From the NCBI GenBank assembly GCA_002179805.1, contig NAVB01001091.1, positions 1 through 39,575 of the forward strand: DNA of 39,575 nt, in the 5' to 3' direction. Origin of the DNA: Acanthamoeba lenticulata (Eukaryota > Discosea > Longamoebia > Acanthamoebidae). Position 1 is the first letter of the stretch; the number at the start of each line of letters is the position of its first letter. The notes beneath the pieces are model-generated. The model searched no databases. It saw only the letters and a list, made by a program, of their open reading frames with translations, and was not told the origin of the DNA. This document shows, one piece after another, positions 10,308-21,935 of the stretch. A program made the position numbers and the translations under genes.

Positions 10308-12198
10308 TCAGGCTGCGGTGATGATGGAGGGGCTTGTCGTCAATGTCGACAGCTTGTGCACGATGGAAGTCCACCAGGACCACAAGGAGTTCCACCATGA
10401 TTTCAGCCTGGCCCAGAAGGACGGCGGCTTCGAATCTGTCGGAGACTCCAAGGGCGGCTTGGTCGCGTCAGGGGCAGAAGGCCAAGACGGTGGGTTGGCC
10501 TGTGAATCGGCAACCGGCGAGCCATAGACTGGGCCATAGGCGGGCGATGGATTGTCAGCCCAGGAGGGACGCAGCTCAGGGCGGCCCCAGTGCACTTGCT
10601 CGGAGGACCACGAGTTGGGCGCAGGCTCGTCAACTGGTGCTGAGTAGACAGTGGACAGATGGGCCCAGTCGTTGTCGGCGACGAAGGTTGGGCGGTCGAC
10701 GCGGTTGATGGCGTCGTCGCCAAAGTCGGTCAGGTCAAACTTCCACGTGTTGTGATGGCGCACGTAGACATGCTTGCCGTCCTCATTGCTCAGCACTTGG
10801 ATGGTGGCTCCACGATCGAGCGCAAACTCGGCAAAGGCGTAGTCCTCGGCCATCGAGTTGTCAGGGTAGCGCAGGCCAGCCTCGGCGAACAGCGAACGGC
10901 GATAGACGAAGGTGCCGAAATGCGGTCCCCAGGTCGAGGGGCGGCGCACTGTGTAGAAGGTCTGGGTGGACAGGACCAGGTAGTAGTGGTGCTCGAGCAC
11001 TGTCATGTCCACGTCACCGCGCAGAATGGGAGCAACCTGAGCAGAGATGCGGTGCTCTCGGAAGTAATCGTCGTCATCCCAGTGTACCACGATCTCGCCT
11101 CGAGTCAGCTCGACTGCGATGTTGCGCTTGGCGCCGATCGAATGGCGCTGGTCCAGGTGCACGTAGCGCACGCCCGGAGCGGCCAAGGCAGCTGCAATCA
11201 AGGGGTTGTGGGACTGGGAAGTGCGTCCGTCGTCAACAATGACGATCTCCAGGTTGGGGTAGTCCTGCCTCCACACCAGCTCGATGGCTTTGGCCAGGAA
11301 CTGCGGCCGCTCGAAGGTAGGAATGATCACGCTCACAAGCGGAAACTCAGCTGAGGTTATGGACCCAAGTCAGCTTCTGCATCTGCATGGCGAATTGTTG
11401 AAGATGTGCTCGCACCAGAGGGGTGACCGTTTGCGGTCGAGGAGAGCCAAGCCATCTGGGCCCAGGAGAATGTCTTGGCGTGGTTGTGAAAGAAGGCCTT
11501 GGCGTCGGCTGGGACACGAATGAAACCTCCGCGGAAGGGCGCCTACGCGTGTACACATACTATTCAGTCCTGCGCAGGAAGTAATGAAGGTGGAACCTAC
11601 CAACTTCGTGGGAAAGACGCTGGTGTAGTCAGGCTGGTGAGTTTGCCAAGGATGAATCAGCTTTCCATTCGTGCGGGTGTACACGAAAAGGTTCACATGG
11701 CCGGAGACTTTGCCTTCAATGAGGACAGACACCTTGAGGGCAAGGTCATCTGGCCTTTGAACAAGCAAATAGTCGTCATGTCCATCCAGTGCCATCAGGA
11801 GCGCCTGGTAAGAGAGGTCAGGCAACAATGAAACGGGTCAAGGTCAAGGAGCTTGGACCAGGCTGAACCTTTTGGGCCAGGAGAATGCTGGACGATTCGA
11901 TCGCCAGGTCAACGACGTGAGCGTGGTAGGGTAGCAGGGCCTCGTGTTTCAGGACACCCTCAAGCGTGTGGCCGATAGCAAAGTAGCACACGCCTGCCTG
12001 CTCGAGCCGGGAGAGGATGACCTTGAGGAGCTGGTTGACCGCGAGCGCTCTGGCCAGCTGGTGTTCTCCACCAAAGGGCCCAGGTCTGGTAACGCCAGAA
12101 AGGACCAGACGCTCGGAGCTCCTACAATGTGTACCGTGCGCCGAGACAAGCGCCAAGAGGCTAAGGAGCGCCAAGACAAGCAATGCAAAACGAAACAT
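10308..12198 (-). CDS. Secretory LicD-like / GT2 glycosyltransferase fusion
   Basis: Predicted Golgi or secreted two-domain enzyme of 567 residues. Exons 12198-11869, 11804-11601, 11542-11416 and 11350-10308 join in frame. It opens with a hydrophobic signal or anchor (MFRFALLVLALLSLLALVS). Residues about 45-200 resemble the LicD/fukutin nucleotidyltransferase fold: AGVCYFAIGHTLEGVLKHEALLPYHAHVVDLAI, later VFPTKL...GGFIRVPADA. From about residue 222 it is a GT-A family 2 glycosyltransferase: PLVSVIIPTFERP, IVIVDDGR, RNIAVELTRGEIVVHWDDDDYF (DxD metal site), then WGPHFGTFVYRRSLF and MAEDYAFAEFAL (catalytic ED). The C-terminal ~80 residues are Pro/Ser/Trp-rich. Odd point: the LicD acidic motif (normally DDDVD) reads YHAHVVD, so that domain may have lost or altered activity. 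The exon 3 to 4 junction is the least certain. Sugar donor and acceptor cannot be told from sequence. Confidence 0.82.
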
Positions 12199-12444
12199 CT
12201 AACTCGGTTAGAGACGCGCTTGCTCTTCGTTTTTCGTTCTTTGTCTGTGTGTGTCCCAAGGACCCGCGAGTTTACGGCCTCGTACTTGGTCCATGCAGCA
12301 CGCCGAAGAAAGATCGGCCATTTAAGGTGGCGGCCAAATTAATTCCTTTTCGTTTTGGTTGAGGAAGACAAAAAGCCAACACATCCGCAGCTTCTGAGCC
12401 CTGTTACTCTCTGCACGGGCTGAGCCCGACGACGTGGTCGGAAG
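12199..12444. promoter_or_regulatory. Divergent promoter region, LicD/GT2 and RalGAP beta
   Basis: 246 bp between two start codons facing away from each other. No gene was seen. Position implies shared or overlapping promoters. Confidence 0.5.
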
Positions 12445-15400
12445 ATGTTTTTGGAGTTTATAGCCTCGCAGCTGGGCTTCCTCGAGAGCAATGAGGGTAC
12501 GTTGCACAAGCAAAGATTAATGCAATTGAAATTACTCTTAACATGTTCTTCTTCATCAGAGTCGAGGGTGTTTATGGAGTTTCCTGAGCAGACCAGGAGG
12601 GTGCTGGCCGAGGAGGTATGCACAATCACAGCCTCGCCCTCCTCTATTTTTCGTTTGCATTTAAATCTCACTTCCTCCCCCCCCCCGCAACTTTTACAGA
12701 TCGTGCGAGTGCTGGTCGGCACCTCGCCGCTGCCAGGCGCCATCCTGAAGAGCCCGAACCACGTGCGGGTCATCATGGAGATCGTCGGCCAGTCGTTCGG
12801 CCTGCCTATCAAGGCCGAGACGATCGACATCATCGCCGGCGCGACCGAGCTCTACCGTCGGTGGCTTCTGGGCGACGACGAACGCCTCATCCCGCCACCC
12901 ATCAAGGACGACTTTGAGGTCCACCAGTTCTTCTTCAAGGTGCAGCCTCTCGTCCCCTCGTCATGTCGGGCGTCTACAACAAACTCACCTGCACCTCGGC
13001 ATCGTATGACAGCAAATGTTCAACCACTTCTCGCTGCTGTTCCAACCGCAAGCCGGCGAGGAGGAGAGCCGTGACGCCAGCGGCGAGACGCTGCTCAACC
13101 ACCACGTGCGCCTGTGCGAGGCCGTGCTCGAGATCTACGCCAACGTGGGCAGCGAGGTGCCGCTCAAAGAGGACACCTGGGAGCACCTGCTCAAGGTCGT
13201 CCTCGGCATCACCGACTCGCTTCTGGGCCTTCCCAAGGGCGGCGACCACCTCGCCGAGCGCCTGTGCCCGTCGCTCCTCAAGGTAAACCCAACCGTCCGC
13301 GCCATGCCGCGCTTGCGGCACGTCCTCACAACACGGCTGTGTTTGGGGTTGGCCATCTTCTCAGGTGCTGTTCAGCCTGTGGCTACGCTCCGGCATGATC
13401 GGGGTCATGTGGGACAACCTCAAGGACCTCATCTGGCACTGGCGCCATCGCATGCCCACCATCAGGTCCGTCGGCCCTCTCGGCTCAGCATGCCGCTGGC
13501 CAAGGCGGCCGCATCGACGATGGAGGCACTGACGACCGCGTATTGATGAACGTCATGGACACATACAGGCAGTGGAATGCGGTCGTGCTGGGCCTCACCA
13601 ATCGCATCATCCGCATCATGTATGGCTCGACAGTCGGCACGAAGAACGTCGTCATCGCCATGTACGTGACACAGCTCACCCAGCGCCACAGCTCAGCGCT
13701 TGAGCGCTGACGGACGGATTTTGGGTTTGTGGTGAACTTTTCGTCGTTATGATGACATCAATCCAGAGAGAGCGACGTGATCGAGATCAACGACTCGCCC
13801 GACCACTACGTCGTCTATGCCTGGCAGCGCATGCTCCGTACGCCGGGCCTCCTTCTCCAAGAAGAAACGTTCTTGTGCTCTTCCGCGGGTCACTGACTGA
13901 CTCGGGTTGTTGTTGGGACAGGCCTGCTGGGCGATCTGGAGACCATCCCGACTCCGGCCAATTACCTGGTGGCCATCGAGGGCATCGGACAAGTGGCCAA
14001 TCAGCTCCTCCAGGTCGACGCGCGTGATCTCGACCCCGAGGTTTGTCCCTACCCTTGTGATGATCTCCTCGCCCACCTCTTTCGAGCCCAGCTCAGCTCG
14101 GCCTTGGCTCACTTTGATGACCGCGCGCCTGCGTGCAGTCGAAGCTGCTGCCGCCTGATGGCAACACGATCCTGCACATCGTGGGCGCCTTCATCTTTGA
14201 GGCTATCAACAACTACCGCGACGGGTTCGAGAAGGGCAAGTCGGCCGCGCTCAAGGCCGCGCTCACCATCCTGAGCCAGCGCAGCCGTACCAAGTACAAC
14301 CCGCTCTACCTGGCCTACTTCTATCGGTACCGCCTCCCGCTGTCTCAGCATCATCATCGTCGTCGTCATCATCATCATCGTCATCGTAGTTGTCGTCGTT
14401 TGGGCTGATGACCAAAACGCGCGCAGAGGCATGGAGAAGGCGCTGTCGACGGAGCACCCGCTGCTGGTGTCGACGGTGATCCTGCACTCGACGGTCAACC
14501 TGTTCCAGTCCGAGTTCCCGGGGTCGCACGTGCTGATCCCGACCTTCATCCACGCCATCGGGCGCATCCTGCCCGAGTCCGGCAACAACACGATTCTGCG
14601 CAACGCGTGCATCCGTATCCTCAGCTGCTTCACGTGCTTTCCCGAGCACTTTGGGCGCCTCGTCTTCTCGCGCAACAACACCTCCATCACCAAGAAGCCG
14701 CTCGTCAAGACCTACAAGGAGGTCTGTCACCACCTTCATCATCATCATCATCGTCCTCGTCACCACCATCTCGTTGTTGTTGTCGTCGCGAACTGACGAG
14801 GCGGGACCGTTGTGGGCGGCGGTGGTGTTGTTCAGATGATCGTGCCGTTGAACGCGATCCTGCTGGGCGGACTCCAAGTGGAGCAGGACCCGGACAACCT
14901 GCAGGCCATCCTGTGGACGGCGTCAGTCTACGCCAACGCGAGCATCGAATACAACACGACCTTCTGCGACGAGCTCATCCGCGCCATCCTCCAGCGGATC
15001 GTCACTGTGGGCCACCCGGGCTGGACCGACGAGGTCATGCTCACGTGCTTCCAGATCCTCAACGACCTCTCCTGCCTCCACCAATTCCTCGTAGAGGACC
15101 CCGGCTCCGACAGCGAAGTCCCCACCACCCGCCCGCGCGCCCTTCCCGCTGGCAAGCAGCGCCTTACTCTCGGTACTTGGCCTTGGATTTCTTTTTTTAT
15201 TCTTCAATTTTGAATTTTTTTCATTTATTAATTCTCAACAAAATTAACAAAAAATACAAAAAACATAGGCTCGTTCTCCAACTCGTCGAACCACTGCGGC
15301 ATCCTGCTGGTGACCACCCTGTGCAAGTTCTTTGAAGTCCGATGCTCGCTTCAGTGCGCCCCGCACGATCCGCCGCTTGAGGAGCTCATCATCAAGGTAG

Positions 15401-17752
15401 GGAGCTCGCCCGTCCTTCTCCTTCTCCTCCTCCTCCTCCGTCTTCTCTCTTGCCTCCTGTGAATCGGCGCAACTAAGCTCTTTCCCTCTCTCTTTCGCTC
15501 GTTGTTGTTATTCTTCGCGTGGGCGCCCACGTAGTGCCTGGTTTGCATGCAAACGTGGATCATGACCGGCGATTGGATTTTGAGGAATGCGGGCCTCTTC
15601 AAGAGCGTCCTCTCCATCATCGAGAAGGTGCTCCACCTCTTCATCTCCCCCCTCCCCTCTTCTTCTGTTCTTCTGTTGGTGATCCGTCGGTGGCCTGATC
15701 GCATTCCGGTTGGCGTTGCAGTGCCGGAGCGACGTCAAGAACTACCACCCGCCAACTTACAAGATCAAGGAGGCCGCCTCCAACATGCTGTGGAGCATCA
15801 TCAACCAGCACGGCCAGTTCCCGGCGCCCATCGGGCCCTCCAACATCTCCTCCCTCCCCTCCGGTACGTGTTTTTTCCTATTTTTTTTATTTTCGCTTTC
15901 GTTTTCGTTCTTTTACGCGTGGCTGGAGCCTGACGCGGGGGACACAACGCGCAGAGGCGGATCTGTTGACCCACCGCAAGCTGACCTCGAAGAACATCAC
16001 CTGCTTCCTCTTCAACAAGACCCTCATCTCCGTCATCCGCGAGCCCCGTTCCTACGGCCGTATCGCCGTCACCATTGTCCTTCGCGGTTCGTCCCTCCCC
16101 CTTTGGCCTGCTCGCATGCGTTGAATTCTTCTTACGCGCCTTCCAACAAACATTAAATCAAAATTATCAAAATAATATTATTATTAAAACAAAAACAGAC
16201 CAAGTGGGCAAGTTCGTGTGGGACGCGCACCTGAACTACTTCCCGTGCCTGCCGGACCACATCTCCGAGCCCGGCGTCAAGCCCCCGGAGAAGGACCCCC
16301 TGGCCGCCCTTCCCCCGCCCGAGTACGCTTCTCCCCCTTCTCTAGAAAAGGAAGAGGAAGAAGCTCATGTTCATGATGTTGATGTTGATGATGCTCTTGT
16401 TGTCGACGTGGAACAGCGCGGTGGAGTATCTGGACGAGTTGATGGCATTCCTGACGGACGAGGAGCGCAAGAAGCAGGAGGGCATCTGGCAGCTCGCGCA
16501 GCAGCGCGTCCAGTCCGAGGCGACCCACCTCCGCAAGACGGCCTTTGGCTACCGGGACACCACCGTCCGCCGGCCGCTCCTCCCGCCCCAGGACGTCGAG
16601 AGCGACACCACCGCCTCTCGTCTCCTCCTCGCCCACGGTGCCCACCTCTTCCTCTTCCTTCTCAGTTGACCTTTCCTCCTCATCATCATCATCATCTTCC
16701 TCATCATCGACTTCATCGTCGGTGCAGTTGGGCTGCTGTCGCTGGAGAACCGCGGGTCGTTCGCGCTGCTGCAGTCGGACCCGTCGAAGCCCTTCAACTT
16801 CCTCCAAAACTTCAAAAACATCGACGCGACGGCCGAGTACCCGCTTCCTTCCCTCTCTACCCCTTGTTGATGATGATGATGATGTTGACGACAACGATGA
16901 TGGTGATGGTGGCGCGCGACAGGCGCGAGTGCCTGCAGATAGGCGTGATCTACGTGACGCAGGGCGGCATGTCGATGCAGCAGATCTTTGACAACGAGCG
17001 GGGCTCGCAGGACTACTTTGACTTCTTGTCGTCGCTCGGCTGGGTGGTGGACCTCAACACGCACACGGGCTACGCCGGCGGGCTCGACCCCAAGGCCACG
17101 GGCGACCTCGCGCCCTACTACGCCGACCTCTACACGGAGGCCATCTTCCACGTGGCGACCATGATGCCCGACCGCGGCGGCACCCAAGTCCACAAGCGGC
17201 GCCTCGTCCTGGCCGACCGCGTCCTCATCTCGTGGGTCGAGGACGTCGCCGAGTACCGATTTGACTCTCTTGAGGTTCGTATTTTTACTTTTATTAAATG
17301 ATTTGGTTATTTTTTATTTTTACAAAATTTCCGATTTTTCTTTTTCTTATTTTTTCTGGCGCAGGAGTGCAAGGCGACGGTGAACATCGTGATCAACCCG
17401 CTGCCGTCGGGCCTGTACCGGATCCGCATCATCAACAAGAACCTCAAGGTGCGCGACGTGGGCCCGCTCAACGATGAGATGATCGTCAGCAAGCACATCC
17501 TTCCCTTCCTCGTCCGCGTCGTACGTCCGCCCTTTCCCCTTTGTTGTTGGTGGCGGCTACGTTGATGCTGATTGAGGCGCGTTACGGCAGACGGCCATCA
17601 ACGCCAGCCGCGCCGTGGCCTGGCACGACAAGGAAGCCGTGCAGCCGCTCTACATGCGCAGGCAGCAGATCGACGAGTTTGTGCGCAAGCACAAGGTCGA
17701 CGTCTCCCTCTCCAAGTTCTACGCCTCCCAGTTCTCCATGGCCAAGTCGTAA
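12445..17752 (+). CDS. RALGAPB: Ral GTPase-activating protein, beta subunit
   Basis: Non-catalytic partner of the RalGAP (tuberin-like) complex, which switches off Ral-type small GTPases. Twenty-one exons join in frame to 1146 residues: 12445-12496, 12560-12615, 12700-12939, 13013-13282, 13365-13465, 13569-13661, 13767-13837, 13922-14040, 14139-14326, 14427-14721, 14836-15172, 15269-15396, 15535-15627, 15722-15863, 15955-16086, 16199-16322, 16417-16637, 16728-16836, 16923-17274, 17365-17520, 17591-17752. The long helical N-terminal part follows the beta subunit (SPLPGAILKSPNHVRVIMEI, LPIKAETIDI, DTWEHLLKVVLGI). The C-terminal Rap-GAP-like domain runs from about residue 924 (IGVIYV...FDFLSSLGWVVDL...YYADLYTEAIFHV). 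It ends INPLPSGLYRIRI...MIVSKHILPFLVRV...FYASQF, as in beta. The catalytic Asn of active Rap-GAPs is not seen: the segment after HKRR reads LVLADRVLISW. Shorter than the human protein (about 1,490), mainly lacking central insertions. Confidence 0.94.
14341..14399. repeat. CAT/CGT trinucleotide-rich intron tract
   Basis: Run of CAT and CGT triplets inside the RalGAP-beta intron 14327-14426. Related CAT or TCA runs occur in the introns near 14738-14760 and 16678-16710. These are intronic microsatellites, not coding His or Asp tracts. Confidence 0.8.
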
Positions 17753-17984
17753 GACAGCGAAGGGCGGCTGCTGGTTGGCAGTTGTACAAGCTTCTTTTGG
17801 CTTCAAATGCATTTATTGTTTTGTTGCACTTATTAATTCCTGAAAGAAGGCCCAAGGCAAAAAATAAAACAAATATAAAATAAAACAAACAAATAAAAAG
17901 AATCAAAAAACAAAACTACAGCATGCACCACATTTTTACATTATTATTGTTTTGGTGAAGCTCGTTATCAGAGGATGACGCTCC
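17753..17984. other. Convergent AT-rich spacer with polyadenylation-like signals
   Basis: 232 bp between the stops of RalGAP beta and the PP2C gene. AATAAA occurs on + near 17863 and, as TTTATT, for the minus gene near 17812. These are plausible but unproven poly(A) signals. Confidence 0.5.
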
Positions 17985-20900
17985 TTAAAAGTAAGTACGG
18001 CCGTAAAGGAAGCCCTTCTTCTTCCGCTCGGCCTCGCGCGCCTTGCTCTCCTCGACTGCCGCGCTTTCGAAAAGACCCAGCACAGACGAGCGCAGCGGCG
18101 CCACTGGCGGGACAGTCGATGATCTGCAGATGGCACCGAGTCCCATCAATTTCAACGAAGAAAAAATGAACAAAAAAGAAAAACAAAAACGAGATGATTA
18201 CTTGTGTGCTGAGCTGGCGAGCGATTGCGCTTTCTTGGCGTCCACTTCGAACTTGTCTGTGTTCAAGGCCGCGCGCTCATGTGAGGAGGCGCACGAAGAG
18301 AGGGGGGGGGCAGGTGGGGAAGAACGCACTGGGCTCACTGGAGCCGATGAAGGAGCCCTTGGCGTGGAGGAGCGCCATCTTGGCCCCGAACGACCGCGTC
18401 GCCGATCCGTACATGTTCGAGTTCAGCCGGTTCTGTCGGTCGGACAGGAAGAGTCCTGCACATTGAGTGCGTTTAGATTTTTGAAATAATAATAATAATA
18501 AATATAAAATATAAAAAGTATGAATTTTATGATGGCGGGAGGAGAATAAGAACGGACCCTTCTTTATCGTGCGCTCGAGGGGCGATACGCCGCTGAGGGT
18601 GGCATGATGGGGCTTCAGGAGGCCCTTCCTGTACTTCTTCAGGTCCAGCACCAGCGCTGTTTGGTCGTCGCCTGCAGGAAGGAAACCGCCAGCCAGAAGG
18701 TCAACAACTCATCCGTCATCGATGATGGCCAGCAGCAAGCATGAGGTGATGGCCACAGGAGGGAAACAAGAAGAAGAAGGAGGGAACGGACCGGAGCCCT
18801 TGGAGACGGCCTCCTGGACGAGGTACTCGGCGGGCCCGACGTGGTCAAAGTAAGACGACAGGTTGATGATCTTCTCCATCACCATGTTCACCGCCCGATC
18901 TGCTGACACCTGCACGCGAAAATATCCAGCGGTATTTCATAAAAGATTAATTGTAAAGTAATATAAAATGAAATGAACGTCACGTACAGTCGCCCAGACG
19001 CCGTCGGAGGCCAAGATGAGGAGCCGATCCTCCTCGCACAGCCTGAGGACGGTGAACTCGGGCTCGTTGGAGACCACGTCGAAGCAGCACCGCTTGATCC
19101 CAAAATCGCCGATGGAGCGGGTCAGCTGCACCGTCAGCAATCGGCCGTTTTCAATAATGTCTGCGCATGGGCAGCCCCGCCAGGTCAGCCATTCGTCTTT
19201 TTAAAAGTATTATTAGTATTTGTTGATTATTCGAGAGCGTCGTTGGTACCAGAGCCCTCCATGACCTCCTTCACACCCTCGATCAGCTGCGCTTCCGTGT
19301 AGTCGGCTGCGCGCGACGCGTAAGAGCGTCAGCCACGGGCGCTCGCTGCGACGCGTCGAAGAGCGATTAAAGTGCAGAGATAGAGCTAGTACCGGGATTG
19401 GACGATGGAGGGAGGGCGCCATTGTTCTTGAGGAAGCGGAAGCGGGCAAGCTTGGCCTCAACCTCGTTGGTCGCGTTGTGATCGTTCGTCAGCGTTCTGA
19501 TAGCCACGAAATGAATCAATTCCCAAAATCAAAATCAAAAAAATTTAATATTTACAAAAGTAATGTTTCATAAAAGGAAAGGAAAAAAGATAACAACAGA
19601 GAGACGAGCCATCAACCGAGGCAGAACGCAGGAGGAGGAGCGGAAATTTGGGATAGAAGCGCGCCAGATGATCGCCGAAACGTCGGCCCTGACCGTTCGA
19701 CAAGACAAATGACATGGCAAACGTGGCTCAGGCAACAACAACGATCAGAAGAAGGGAAGAAGGAGTCTCTTCATCACCACCACCAACCACACGTGCTACG
19801 CACGAGCTTTGTTTCGGCTCGTTCAATAAAATCATAAGAAGAAGAAAACTATGAGCTCCACCAACATGGGGACGGAGGAGGAGCGGCCCTCTCGCTTTGC
19901 TGGCTGGAGAGATGAGCTGATGGGCTCCATGAAGGAGGTAGGTTGACCCCAACAACAGGGCCTCGCCCCTCTCCAAACGCTTCAATTCGAGTTTGGTGGT
20001 TTGCTTAAGAAGATGCCTCTTTCGGGTGGTCTCTTTCGGACAGAGACTGGGCAGGCTGATGAAGAAGCCCAACATGGAGCAGGAGGGCAAGATGAGGCGC
20101 GAGAAGGGCCAGCGCGAGACGGCGGCGGCCAAAGCCAAGAAAGATCAACATGAGGGTCACGCTACGTCCGCGCAAGCGCAGGGCACAGACTACAGGGGTG
20201 AGCAAGATGTCCCCATTTTGGGCGCACCCCGCTACTGACCCCCGCCAAAGCGGCCTCTCCTCCAGCCGCCCGCGTCAAACACGACGCAACGGCCTGTGTG
20301 CCGAGCAAGCTTTGCCTCTCTTTGGGGCCCACAATAAATGAAATAGAATTTGAAAAATGAAAGAAAAGAATTAAAAACATAAAATAAAATAAAAGAAGGT
20401 ACCGTGAGGTGTATCGGTGGGAGGAGCCGAGCGAGTAGGAACCCAGCACGGCACGAGAGTCGCCCACGTTGGCCACCACCAGCCACTCGCCGGAAAGGCA
20501 CGCCAGAAGCAAACAGGCGCCTGTTTGATAGCGCCGACATGAGATTAGAGATCAACAAGTTGTGGTGTCGCGTGTCTTGACCAAGGCAAGGGAGGTGATG
20601 ACGGCACCATCGGGTTGATCCTCCTTGCGGAACTGGTTTTCGGTTTCGATGATGCCGCTCCGGATGGCGTTTATCAAGGTCTCACGCGTGTAGGAGGCGC
20701 GAGTGGGAAGCAGGCTAACACATGTGACCGCAGTGGTGATGATGAGTTCCCACGTCCCAAGTGCCAAGCGCCAAGCACAAACGGCGAGCCTCACCTGTCG
20801 ATGTTGGAGATGAGGTGTGCGCAGAGGAAATCAGCGGCCGCGCTGCCCGAGTGCCCATCGATGACCGCCAGCCACAGAAGGGATCGCTCCTCGTCCCAGT

Positions 20901-21744
20901 AGAAGAGGTGCCGATCTTGATTCTCACTCGCGTGCAGGTGGTCGTTGCCCTGCGCACGACAGGCCCTCAAGTGTGAGTTGTAAAAAAAAGCCGCAAAAAC
21001 CAGCAAGTGACCCGTGCCTGCTGTGTGTGGTTGCCGATGGTCTTGGACTTGACGAGCGGCGACATGCGCCGAGTTGAGGTGCCGTTGCTCGTCTGAGATG
21101 TGCTGGTGCTGCTGTTGGTGGTGGCGCTGACGCTGGTCTCGCTGCTGCTGCTGCACGTGGTTTGCGTCGTCGCTGGCTCGCGTGGTCCCGCTGAACGTTG
21201 TTGGTCGTGTGAGTTGTTGCCGTCGATGTCCAGCTCCCACTGTAAGTTATGGCCGATAGTCTTGAGGGTGGACTCGAGCAGCTCTTCTTTTGGGGTCGGC
21301 TGCGGTTCAGGTGGCTGTGACTGTGGCTTTGGCTGCAGTTGCGTGTGTTGAGGTAGGCTCAGCTGTAGTTGCTGTCGCTGGAACTCTCCTTGGCGTCGCT
21401 GCATAAGTTGGGTGAGCCGCTCCTCCTCGCGGTCGCGGTTGTTTCGGTTGGTGAGGACCCATTGTTGGTGTTGTTGCAACTGTTGTCGTTGCTCTTGTCC
21501 ATCTTCGGTCAGACGCTGTTGTCGGTGGGCGAGCCACTCGCGCTCCCAGGCCAGCAAGTCTCTGACAGACGAGTTGCGTGCTCCTGCTAAACCCGTGCTG
21601 AAGCTCAAGCTCTTGACATGCTGCGAGGACACCAGAAACGTGAGGATTACCATGGTCATGCTTCCCTTGTCTTGAGAAGAAGTGTACCTTTCTCGTTTGG
21701 ACGTGCGTGCTTGAGTCCATGAGTAAATTATTGTCTCTCTTCAT
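17985..21744 (-). CDS. PP2C-family serine/threonine phosphatase
   Basis: Mg/Mn-dependent phosphatase (PPM family) of 640 residues. A thirteen-exon model joins in frame: 21744-21688, 21620-21012, 20949-20795, 20714-20608, 20520-20403, 19496-19393, 19306-19250, 19160-18988, 18909-18792, 18671-18558, 18455-18339, 18256-18202, 18123-17985. The N-terminal 220 residues are Gln-rich and probably coiled coil, then Ser/Thr-rich. Catalytic landmarks in order: SENQDRHLFYWD, LAVIDGHSG (metal-binding Asp), VVANVGDSRAVLG, TLTNDHN, QLTRSIGD, LILASDGVW, GDDQTALVL. All metal-binding Asp positions are present. The C-terminal extension after the domain ends in KKKGFLYGRTYF. The 20608 donor (GTGCCG) was preferred because it restores DGACLLL...ANVGDSR. 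The 21012 donor has a GC alternative six bases earlier. The intron 20402-19497 is 906 bp, by far the longest here, and carries another gene. Diverges from the PPR gene with 191 bp between starts. Confidence 0.9.
19851..20238 (+). CDS. Small CsbD-like protein nested in a PP2C intron
   Basis: Putative 93-residue soluble, highly charged protein. Exons 19851-19937 and 20044-20238 (donor GGAG|GTAGGT, acceptor GGACAG) join in frame. The pattern GWRDELMGSMKERLGRLMKK, then EQEGKMRREKGQRETAAAKAK, recalls CsbD-like stress proteins and fungal Hmp1-type proteins: a GS-x-KE-x-G helix, then E-x-EGK/R, then AAAKAK. Family assignment is tentative. The gene lies entirely inside the 906 bp intron of the PP2C gene on the opposite strand. 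A splice at 20195 (AGGG|GTGAGC) to an acceptor near 20266 could give a different C-terminus, so the end is uncertain. It has G/C-ending codons like the real exons around it and unlike the AT-rich introns. Confidence 0.58.
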
Positions 21745-21935
21745 ACGCCACAATCACGAATGGGAATGCGTCTAATGCTTCAAGCAGTCAAACTGCGCAG
21801 TCTCAACGCTAGAAGAACGTTTATTGACCACTCTCGCTCCTTCTCTCCTCCATGGATCAAGGTTTTGCCCTTGAGGAAACGTGAGCTAGAAACAACAGTT
21901 TCCGTTCTTCTTTTCTGCATCTGCTGAATTCCAAG
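21745..21935. promoter_or_regulatory. Divergent promoter region, PP2C and PPR genes
   Basis: 191 bp between opposite-facing start codons, the shortest divergent spacing in the window. No gene was seen in it. Confidence 0.5.

Noticed and set aside
14341..14399. CRISPR-like or His-tract repeat
   Set aside because: Simple CAT/CGT triplets in an intron, without spacers.
16075..17301. 408-codon plus-strand frame read straight through
   Set aside because: It crosses several RalGAP-beta introns. Only parts coincide with true exons; the rest is intronic Pro/His-rich low-complexity sequence.
20571..20608. PP2C exon extended to GAVITSLALVK
   Set aside because: Would leave the next exon (ACLLLACLSGEWLVVANVGDSR) out of frame. 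The earlier donor restores DGACLLL and the PP2C motif.
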